The notes under the pieces were generated by a model. That model was given only the letters and a program-made list of their open reading frames with translations. It made no database searches and was not told the origin of the DNA. A stretch of DNA of 51,236 bases from Zygnema cylindricum (taxonomy: Eukaryota > Streptophyta > Zygnematophyceae > Zygnematales > Zygnemataceae). The stretch lies in the NCBI GenBank assembly GCA_037447655.1, contig JBBHKE010000173.1, positions 83,654 to 134,889 of the forward strand, in the 5' to 3' direction. Both the position numbers and the translations under genes were made by a program. Below, piece by piece: positions 22,601 to 32,700 of the stretch; position 1 is the stretch's first letter, and each line of letters opens with the position of its first letter.

Positions 22601-25600
22601 CAATGATTGTTTAACCCCTTAGTGGACAAGAGCAAGCTGCTAACATCACTATCTTCTTTTGCTTTCAGCCAGTAGTTGGTACTATATGCTCTACGTACAG
22701 AGCCTGTGGTTTAGAAATGAGCCGAAGGAAAAAGTAACTGAGGTTTACAAAACAGCAAAAGGCGTAATTCTTACGAAATGCAATGCTGTCCCTTGTAAAT
22801 CGTTCACTTGCTCCACCAACCGATTCACACTTTCATGTTTCATGCATTTCACAGCTTGAAATATTGAAACAAGTACTGCAATAATGGCAGGTTTCATTAA
22901 CAACCAAAGCCTGATTTCAACAGTCACACTAACAATAGATGCACCAAAATTGCAGCCAATGAATGAATTTCCAACATCCCAAAGTTTGGAAAGGATAAAC
23001 AAAAATCATTTCTACGCAAAACAAAACGCTGGTTCAAAAAACATTCCTTCTGGCCTAATGGCTGCTCATGAAGGTGGCAAACATAAAATGTTTACAACGA
23101 GATCATTAGTACTTCATACAATATTATACGACCAGTTTCTAATCAGCCTGATTAGCAACACTCAACTCAGCTTTATTATAATAGTAGAAAACATCACCAA
23201 AATGAGTTCAATTGCAGTTCCTAACTATTCTCAACCAAAAAAGGATCCAACAAACAAGCAGCAAGCGCAATTCAACTTGCTTTCTATTCTATTTGACATT
23301 TCTCCTAAATCCAGCTTGTTTAAAAACCACCTCACCTTCAATATTGCCAAACTCTGATGCAATCATGACTGGTGTTTTCCGACAGTCATCCTGGTAAGCC
23401 ATTGAGATAACATGACACATGATGGGAGTTCAGTGACACTCCTTTAGTAAGGTTCTTTGCTAAACAGAACAAAACTGAAAGAAAAAATGATTGGTGAAGC
23501 CCCAAAATACAACTCACTAGCGCTAAAAGACCAGTCATCAAAACTGAAAGTCAAAAAAGGAAAAAAGTATCACTGCTTTGAACAACAACTATAAACCAGG
23601 AGAGGACAAAAAAAGTCATGAGTTAAAGAGAAATACACACCCGAGCATTAGGAAGGGCTCCCTTCTCTAGCAATAAACGAGCCAGTCTTCCCGTTCCCTT
23701 CTCTGCACACATGTGCAGTGGTGTGCTCGAGTTTCGGTCCCTCACACTGCCAGACCACCCTTAGGACTCAGCTTCTGCTGAGAGGGTCCTTCAAATTGGT
23801 CTTATTTGTCCATAAACATACTTAGCAGTTTTAACCTAACAGCCGACTTTCAATCATTGCTGCTGGGAAGAAAGAAAACCTTATCAACTAGCTGAAACCA
23901 TTTTGGTCAAATACAACTACTTCGAAGTTGCAAATTAACAACATATTCAAAAAAGTTACTAAATAGAAAAACGTCTCTCCTACCAGAGCTCAAAAGCAGA
24001 CTACAAACTGTTCTCTTCAGAAACAACGGAAGTGCCTTAATTATTCTAACTAAAACTCTAGGGAGTATCTCATAGGAAAAATTAACCCTCTGGTAATGTA
24101 ACAGGCTGCAACGATGCTCCTACTAAAACTTCTTGGTTCAGTCTCAAAAAGATAAAAAGCCTATCGATGTGTAAAATTCATTCACAAAGCACCCCAATCG
24201 ATTTTGCCCAACAGCCACTATATAAAGATTGCTTTCCAAACCACGGAGAGATGAGTGCAAGGCAATATTCAAGGAGCCCCCATAAGCTGCCTCTTGGTGA
24301 GAACCATAAAATGCATCGTGGAATTCTTCTAATAATTCCATGCTGTCATATTTCAAAGGTGGACAACACATCCAATACATGCAAGGAGAATGATTTTCCT
24401 GTATCCACATGAAGTATAAAGTCATAAACATCCTATTCATCCAAAAAAAAAAAAAAAACCATCCTGTATTTCACAAATCTTGTGATGAACACCACCCATA
24501 AAAAACTGAACATTTTATTGCAATCTTCCGTTCAGGTAGGCATGAACAAGGAAAAACATGATGTGCAATCTGTCGACTGAGAAAATCCAAAGAAGACGAT
24601 AAATTTATCGCTGAACTTCCATTATAAAAAAGGATTGATTACAATAACCAGACAAAATTGCCTTTTTACACCTGGCTTCAATAACTAGAGATCGCTTTAT
24701 TGCTATTTACAAAATGCTTCTTACTACTAGCCGAGCACCATCCAGGAGCAGGAAAACTATATTTCCTTTTAGGAGAAACCTGCCTGGGCGTAGCACCATG
24801 CTGCACCAAGATCCGACAGACAGCATCATGCCCTCGATCAACTGCCAAATGCAATGGAGTGTCATCTATTGATGTTGTCACAGAATGATTAGCCCCTGGA
24901 AACATCAGCAACGAAATACAGTGTCAAGCCAGCAGAATAAGAAACCCATTTTGTCGTTGGTGAACTTTGCAAAAATATATTTTCTATCCATGAGGTCAAG
25001 AAAACCACGAACAAGCTAAAAATGGAAGCAAATGATAATATTCAGTAGTAAGATAATGGTGTCAGCCAAAGTGATTCAAACGTTACCACATACAGGCAGG
25101 CAGTCTGGCAGCATACTAAACAAATATATATCAACAAAGACACAGCAAAGCATTTCCTTCACAAACTACTAGCAAATACCAGCGGCCAGCAGCAACCGGA
25201 CAGTGGCAGTATGTCCCCCCAGAGCAGCCAGATGTAAGGGTGTTTGTCCATCAGCGTCCTGCAAACAACATCAAGCATAGAATCAAGAGAAACTTACAAC
25301 ATTTAAACCAGGAAACAGTCTGCAACATGAATCTAGCAAAGAGTGTCCCGATAGTAAGAAAATCGTCTTTGGCCATCCTTTCTGGTTGAATAGAAACAAT
25401 AATCAGAAGCGGACAAATAACATAGAAATACTGGTATGTTCATGCTTAAGCAAGAAATGTTGGTCTTCTGTAAGATATCTGGTTGGAAGGCAGGAAATAA
25501 TAAGCAGGCACATCTATCCCCCACCAATAATTGAATTAGCCGACTCGTCCCTATGCATGATGCCTCCAATTTGCCAGTGCCTCCTGAGATCTTGAGGAAC

Positions 25601-26919
25601 ATTCCACGAACACTAGCAGCAAAATTTCTTAGTACAAAACTTAATGGGGAAAGACACAAAAGGTCAAGGCGTTACCTCGCTATTTGGATCACCTCCAGCT
25701 GCCAGAAACAATTGACAGCATATAGCTTTCCCATTTCCAGCTGCTAAATGGAGAGGACTACTAAGAGAGGTTGTTGTTGCAGCCACATCAGCTCCTCGGC
25801 GCAACAGTGTTTCACACACTTCCTGAAAAAAAAAACCGTAACTAGTCAACAAACATGATATTCTGAGCTGCAGACAAAAAAATGGATCAAGTGTAGACGA
25901 ACTAAGGTAACCACTATTCCAAAGCAATGAAAGCATGTCTAATTGGACGGCCAGAGAAAAAAAAAGTGCTTAGTTGAGTAACAAAAACCTTAAAATGGAA
26001 AATAAACCTCAAATGACATCACCGAACTCCAAAGCAAACCTCTTATTGAGGCCAGACTGCTGTGCTGATACAACTTAAATTGCAATCCATCCAACATCCA
26101 ACTCTGCTTCTGCACACGCAAATTGGCAAAAATATTTCTCTCTCCTGTGACTGCCCATTGGCTAGACAAGGCTGATGGCAGTTTTGTCATGCAGAACTAA
26201 GAATTGCATAAAATTAATTTAACATGTCAAAACGCGATCATAAGGACAACACTATCATCAACCAAATAGCACAAGAAGAAATTAACGGACAGTGACCAGA
26301 CTCTAAACTCAAATCTGAGACAACTTGGACAGATAGGTTTATGCAGCGTAGGCACTTAAACGTATCGTCGAAACAGTTCGTCGCTGTGGGGTATTGCTAG
26401 TTCCAGAAACACAACAGGTGAGGATGGAGCAAACATATCAAAAAAATGAAAAAAATGAGGAAACCACCACGTGGTAATGCAAAAAAGATCAAAGGATCTT
26501 GTCTTCACCTGTTGACCAAATCTGGCAGCAACTAACAGAGGTGTGAGACCATCTACATCTCTCCTTGCGTCAATTTGTATACCCGCATCCAAAAAAGCAT
26601 CAACAGCAGTAACATCTCCGGCTTCAGCAGCATCGTAAATAGATTCTCTGTCGGGCGCAAACAACACAGATTCTACAGAGCAAACAAGGAACGCATCCAA
26701 ACTCCATGGCTGAAAGTAGTCTGTGCTCGAATACAAGTTTGTATTTACTCTTCCTTGATAAGGTTGATCCTCCAAAGACATCAAGGACGTCATGTTTGCA
26801 GGACATATATATTCTTTGCAAGATCCAGATACAGAAGATTGTGTGCAAGATCCTAAGGCGTTTTGTTCATCTTTGGTGTTATCGGTATCAACTACTGCAA
26901 GTCGAAGTGTTCCAACCAT
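19609..26919 (-). CDS. ankyrin-repeat protein, 11 exons
   Basis: The exons, in order of transcription, are 26919-26509, 25822-25676, 25258-25180, 24895-24784, 23746-23641, 23390-23336, 22854-22775, 22294-22186, 21913-21762, 21364-21290 and 19872-19609, giving about 529 aa with agreeing phases. The N-terminal region of about 90 residues (from MVGTLRLAV) is not recognised. About nine ankyrin repeats follow (for example DGQTPLHLAALGGHTATVRL and NSSTPLHMCAEKG). The last exon opens with ELFWCPPQWSMTTHSNFPF and VAVRALLFAA, resembling the W-P-x-H-F-P-x-F motif that closes some ankyrin proteins. Ankyrin repeats bind partner proteins; no catalytic domain is seen. Intron 4 appears to be GC-AG (donor AG|GCAGGT): only this choice keeps frame and repeat spacing. 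The start of exon 9 (after GTTTGATAG) and the 3' end of the last exon, which runs into CT-rich sequence, are less certain. The start codon could be further upstream. Confidence 0.8.
20072..20163. repeat. 60-bp tandem duplication in the last ankyrin intron
   Basis: GGTCCATCGAATACTTTTGA with following AAAATACAT (from 20073) is repeated as GGTCCATCTGATACTTTTAA with AAAATACAT (from 20131). AAAAACCCTAAAA lies between the two. Confidence 0.6.
20967..21203. mobile_element. diverged MITE in the last ankyrin intron
   Basis: The left end TACTGTGAAGGAATATTA and the right end (reverse complement CACTGTGAACTGCTATTAGC) are imperfect inverted repeats of the TACACCG family type. The interior has CTTAGTAAGCGGGTTAAGC. 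It sits between exons 10 and 11 of the ankyrin gene. Confidence 0.4.
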
Positions 26920-27387
26920 GTTAAATGGTGTTCAGAAACTTTAAATTACCTCTGTGAACAGTTTTTTCACTGGTGCAATTGCAATAAAATCTTAGAACAT
27001 ATGCCTACTTATGTAGTGTTTTTGTTAGAATCGGTAATCAAACGTCTTCTGAACAAATATCTTCAGCCTGGGTAGTGAACTTTGTAAATAACTCGTAATC
27101 TAGGCAGTAGAAGGTGCTTCCGTTCCACTCCTTTGTCTTCCTCAACCTCACTTTCAAATTTGCTCTGGGAAAACAAAGCAGATTGAGGAAACAATTTAGC
27201 ATATAAACTTTTTCTGACAGAGGTGTCAGCTGACAAATGGATCTGTCGACAATTGAAACTACAAAAGTAGGCAGGAAAGTCCAGCATATTAAAATGAAAC
27301 TACGCGGTTATAAGGATCACACGTTCTGTCCAGCTGTGACATTTGCCGAGCCAGGATGTGTCACAGGCTCGGAAATTCGCTGCGGAA

Positions 27388-27776
27388 TTTAACGAACCGC
27401 GTTTGAAGTCACGAGCCGAGTCACCGAGCTACAGTAAACAGAGCGAACAAAACGAAGAGTTAAATTTTGTGGACGTCCTTTTTACTGGACATTTACTGTG
27501 GTAGTTTCAGGTATTACAATTAACCTGATTTGAAACCTTTTATTTGGCTCGACTTTTCTTTTTTTTGTTGAGCTCGCACCAGATCTGGTTGGATTACCGA
27601 ACCATGTTTGAATTCACGCCCCGAACCACTGAGCTAGGGTAAGTAATTTGTAAAACACGAAGAAGTGAACATGTGGATATCCTTTGTCTTATTTATTTAC
27701 TGTGGTTTTTTTTGTAATACAATTAACCTAACGTGTACCTTTTTTTATCTTTTTTATGGAGCTCGCACCAGATCTT
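27388..27776 (-). repeat. direct duplication with tRNA-like (A-box/B-box) heads
   Basis: Two units of roughly 190-205 bases lie head to tail; shared phrases are CGAACC(A/G)(T/C)GTTTGAA, ATTTACTGTGG, ACAATTAACCT and GAGCTCGCACCAGATCT. On the minus strand each starts with an A-box-like sequence (TAGCTCAGTGGTTCGG at about 27640; TAGCTCGGTGACTCGG at about 27432) and carries a B-box-like GGTTCG about 35 bases later. This looks like a tandem tRNA-derived SINE or decayed tRNA pair; no clean cloverleaf was obtained. Confidence 0.45.
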
Positions 27777-28484
27777 TGTAGGCTGGCGGCAGTTCAGCTA
27801 TTTGCCAAGTGGACTGACATGGCAGCAGCATATTGGTACAATTCTGAACACTACAGATTCTCACTAAAATTCAAAATTTTGAACGAGTGCACAGTACCCT
27901 TTCTATTATTTTCCTTTACCACAGCTCTTTCGTGTATGATTACTCTCCGACAAAGTACAAACAGCACGTCGCGTCATTAAGTCGTTTGAATCTCGGCAGT
28001 TAAAGCCGTCCAATCTTGAATATCGAATCTTGAATATTAAATCAAAACGCGCGGCCGTCAATAGTCGCCAACTTTTGGGTAAGGTTGCATCCCAAGAGGA
28101 CACGGCAGCCATCCGTGACGGACCGGAGACAAGCCAATCGAGCCGAAAGAAACCCTAACCACGCGGTTCATCATCCGGCGTTGGCAACTTGGCATCGATC
28201 CTTCCCCAGTTTGTACGCTTCATTTGATTTTATAGGACAACGCACTTTGTACTCCAGAAGGCGTGGACGAAGAGATTTTGTAGGGACCAAATCTAGGACT
28301 GCGTTAATGGCAATAGGACAAAAATACAGTCCTCAGATAGTACTTATAATTGACTTTACGAATTCCATGACGTTAGCATTGACGTGGTACAGAAAGAGTT
28401 CTGACATGGCCTATTCGTTCCTCACTACGGCCTTCTATGTGTTTGTAGTTTCGCATATAGTAACGGTCTCCGCAGCAAAACTAA
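27777..28484. other. intergenic DNA between the ankyrin and helicase genes
   Basis: There is no firm gene. AAACCCTAA-like GAAACCCTAACC occurs at about 28147. Open frames here have no recognisable domain. Confidence 0.4.
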
Positions 28485-29444
28485 GGGCACTTTCCCATGT
28501 AACCGAAACTTTAGTCTTTGTTTTTATCGAAGATTCTCCGTACTACTTTCAGAGCATTCGTATGTAAAAAAAATCAAATCGTTACTTTAGATCGTGACGG
28601 ATGTAGACGTGGGTGTAATTTGTGACGGTTTGTAGACGACTACAAAACTCGCGACAATTGATGACGTTTACAAAATAGCGACGTTTTTAGACGTCTAGCT
28701 ACTTGTGACATTGTAGATTTTAGGGTTTGTGACATTTTGACGTCACGCTCACTTATGATAGCGTCGACGTCACTGAATCTAAAACATTCCGCCATGGTTT
28801 CCCAATTTTGTTTTATCGTCCGTTCTCACTCTTCTTGCCATCAAAATAAGCTAAAAGATAGCCAAAAGAAATATTTTTTAGAGATCTTTCATTTGATACC
28901 TTTCTTGCCTTTTTTCATTGCAAGAATTGTGAGATATACGCGTTAGTGGGAGAGGGAGAGAGAGAGATGCGCTTTCACGGATTTCGCTTTTGCGAAATGG
29001 CGTCCGTTGGTCGAGACCCCTTCCACGGTTACTGTACGAAAAAAAAGCGCACGAAAAAAGTCAAGTCTCGCACAAGCTGGAAACGTGCAGTAGGTTTTTT
29101 TTTGGTACTCCTGGCACAAAAATTGTAAAAAACCTCCGTCACGTGTGAAATCATATGCATATTCGCCCACGTCGTGGAACTTTGCTTAAAATCACTTCGC
29201 GGGGTGATTTTATATAAAGTTTGAAGATGAGCCGGAAGGACGCAAAAGTAGGTCGAAACGCTCTAAACGACAAACTGCATCGCGCTAGACGACAAACTGC
29301 AGTACAGTTAAAGTTTCAAGGTAACGCAACTTGTACGTTGGTAATTTCAATTTTTTGGTACGGCTGCGTATTTTCTCTTTTTTTCTAAGTTATAGAGGAA
29401 AACGACAGAAAATAACTGTAACTTTAATACATGGGAAAGTGCCC
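28485..29444. mobile_element. PIF/Harbinger-like non-autonomous element (copy 2)
   Basis: It starts GGGCACTTTCCCATGTA and ends TACATGGGAAAGTGCCC (inverted repeats), with TAA directly outside both ends. The interior is similar to copy 1 (17858-18764) in the opposite orientation, e.g. ATAGCGTCGACGTCACT near 28757 and CACTTCGCGGGGTGATT near 29195. Just right of the element, TAAGTTTCGGTTACATGG (29445-29462) repeats the sub-terminal sequence, suggesting nested or stepwise insertion. Confidence 0.75.
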
Positions 29445-29678
29445 TAAGTTTCGGTTACATGGTAACTTTCCATTATAGCGATACACGGTGTAGTGCTTTT
29501 GCGACCAGAGATGAAAAGTGCGATAATGCGTGGTCTCTTAATCCCGTATTATATGCGATTTCATGCGACATCCTTATGAAATGTCCGCACTTTTCAAACA
29601 TACGGAACTACAGTACAGGACCGACATGGCAAGACTTTAGTTGAAGGCGCAGATACTCTGCCAAATTTGAAATTACTC

Positions 29679-29687
29679 AAACCCTAA
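29679..29687 (+). promoter_or_regulatory. telobox (AAACCCTAA) in the 5' region of the RH16-type gene
   Basis: An exact AAACCCTAA lies 19 bases before the helicase ATG, probably in the 5' UTR. In land plants this motif is enriched in the 5' regions of ribosomal-protein and ribosome-biogenesis genes, which fits a nucleolar helicase. Confidence 0.6.
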
Positions 29688-29705
29688 TTTGCGCCATCGT
29701 CAGCC

Positions 29706-32700
29706 ATGGCGGCCGAGGCTGCTTCCTCGTCCTTTGAATCCATGGGGCTCGACTCGCGTCTCCTGAAGGCGCTCTCCAAGCAAGGGATTGCTGAACCGAC
29801 TTCCGTACAGACGACGTGTATTCCTCTCGCTCTGGTGAGGATGTCCTGCAAGGTTTTTGACCTGAGGGAAAAGAAATGAGTGGGTTTTGAGGAGATTTAG
29901 ACATGACAATGTTCATATTTTGTCGTATAGGTCTTTTTTTCCTTTCAAAAAAGTGTGATATTCGTGTGCTCAATAGTTTGATAATAACGATGTGAAACAC
30001 GACAATTGGCAGGCACCATATTAGGTTAACCTAATTTAGTGTGGTAAAATGTTTAATATTAGCGTTGCATATTGGCAATTACCCTCTGATAGTCCGTACA
30101 GAAGTCCTGCAAAGTTGAGGTATTTGATTAGTACAGTACACCTTTTGTCGCTATTTAGTATTTACCGTAAGCAGCCGCCCTGTTCAACTCGAAGATAAAT
30201 ATCTACTCAACATTTGAATAATTGAATTCTTTATTATTTGTTTATTTTGCATATTTATAAGTTGGTAAACTTTTAAACTTTTGGCAATGAGTATTTAAGA
30301 GGTCTGAACAAATAGGGTAACTGCACGAAAGAAATTTACCCTCATGTTGAGGATAAATCGCACACTGGTACGAGTGACGGTATGGAGGATTTTTTTCTTG
30401 AAACACTGTACAGATTGTACGGATTGTACGATTTACCCTAAAATGAGGGTAAAACTCCGATGTAGTGCAATATGTTTGGCCCAATGATATTGTCTACAAA
30501 GGGTATGGTTTTAAAGCTTTCCATCGGCGGATGTTATATTGTCGTCATACTGCAAATTTAATGTGTATTTATTAAATTTTAGCTTAAAATTGATATTTAT
30601 TTTTTTGGATTTTTGAAATTTTGTCACAAAGCTATGTCGAAACAAGCTCAACTCGATTACACCCTATTTATTTAAAGTCCAATATTGGTGGTTGTTATGG
30701 GTAAAGTTAGTGAATTATTAGTGATAGAGAGGATTTTAGTATTAACCACACTAAATTACGTTTTGCCGCGTTGCTGATTACGGGCCACTCAGCCAAATAG
30801 TGTTTTTAACGCTACTTTATTTATTAATTTGTTTAATTTTTAAATTATGATGCTATATTGGCGATATAAAACTTTGGTTTGTTGCTTATTTGACCATTGG
30901 ATAGAAAGTCGTTTATAAAGGGGGGTGAGAGGGAGAGGGAAGGGAGAGAGGGAGGGAAAGCGAGGGAGGGGGGGGGGAGAGGGGAATGGAGAGGGAGAGG
31001 GAGAGGGGAAGGGAGAGGGAGAGGGGAAGGGAGAGGGAGAGGGGGGAAGGGAGAGGTTGGGGGAGGGGGAGGGGGAGGAGGGGGAGGCGGAGAGGGAGGG
31101 GAGAAGGAATTGAAGAGGGAGATGAGAAAGGACAAGGAGTGGGAGTGAAAGTCCCAATTTGTCGACCAGGTTTTCGAGCAAAAGAATAAAGAAAATCAGA
31201 AACGAAAAAAAACAAAAAAAACTACTTTTTTTGGCTAATTGCAAAGGCTAAGACAAAAAAAACAACACTGAAAAAAAAAGGCCTAAATTATCTTTCAATT
31301 ATTTTTGGTGTGCATACCAAAATTGAAAAAGTCAAGCAAATTTGACCAAAATTGGTCAAAAATAAAGAAAAAACTATAAACTAAAATAAAAATTGAAATG
31401 GGCTTGGACATTAGCTATACCAATTTTTGTCAAAGCAAAAAGAATTGACTGGTTCTCAATCAAAAGAAAAACAACCGGTGTCGCCTCTCCCTTCCCCTCC
31501 CCCTTCCCTTCCTCCACCCTCTCCCCTCCACTCTACCCCAACCCTTAAAAGAAGAAATTTATCATCCCGAAATAGTGAAATGCCGAGGTATTTACACCCA
31601 CAAAAAAATAAAATAAACTGACAAATTCTGGTTTTTGGATATTAACTGGTATGGTACTCAACATTAGAACTTAAATACATTGTACATATTATTATATGCT
31701 GTAATTGCATAATTACTTAATTATATTATGTAATTAAGTACATTATTTTTTCTAGCGTATATTATATATTTTGGAAGGGCAAAATTGTATTGTTTATCCA
31801 ATTAATGTGGCCCACACTAATGGTTACGGGTGGGATAATGAATGACTATGTTAAACTCCTATAGTCGACGCAGGCTTCTTTTTTAGGCACATAATGGGGT
31901 GTATTCTACACTATTTTCTCATTTCCTACTAAAGTTCTGTCCTTAATCCATTGTGGTGTGGTTGGAAACATTTTTTTTTTTTGAGCCTTTTTTGCCTCAT
32001 GTAGTGTGAAATTTTTGTAGTAATATACATTACATTTCTGTGGAGTTAGTAGAGTAAGAGTGTTAAGCACTTTTTTAGTATTGACTACACTAAGTTTTTT
32101 TTTGCTGCATGGCTCATTATGGGCCACTTAACTAAGTCTTATCAATTCTAATCTATGATTTTGGGTAAAAAAGAAAAAACCGCACTTGAGTTAGGGTTAT
32201 TGTCTCTAATAACGAAAGACGGTGTACCGTAGTTTAATTTAATGTGTTAGACAATGTGTATTCTGGTAATCAAAGACTGGAAGGGTAAGTTCACTATGTG
32301 AGATTTTATGGTATAAATACCAGTTTTCTCATATGTTCATTTTTGAGGTTGTGGATCTTGAGATCTTGATTTGCAAAAAAGTATTTGAGAGTAATTTGGG
32401 AGTAATTGCATAGTGCTTAGTCTGGCCAAAGGTGTAAAAACAAGCCAATGAAGATTTGTTGTTATATAGTTGTTTTTCACATTTGTACACACATTGTGTA
32501 CTTTTTATCTCTCTTCTAATTTGGGGCTAACTGAAAACCGAGAGCTTGCTGATATGCCTTAATTAAACACCAGAAAATTGTTTCAATAAAGACACTAGTC
32601 ATTGTTTTTCATGTGTTTTTTTTTGTTGGCTGAAATCCTACAAACTATTTGAGAATGGTAATGATGAAGCTCAATCGGTCTTAATTTCGTTATGTTGTTT

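Noticed and set aside
24144-24440. 98-codon minus-strand frame inside the ankyrin gene
   Set aside because: No ankyrin consensus, and including it would disturb repeat spacing; treated as intron.
30840-31244. Open frames of Pro/Ser/Leu or Gly/Glu/Arg inside helicase intron 1
   Set aside because: They are artefacts of the GGGAGA polypurine tract, with no domain or start context.
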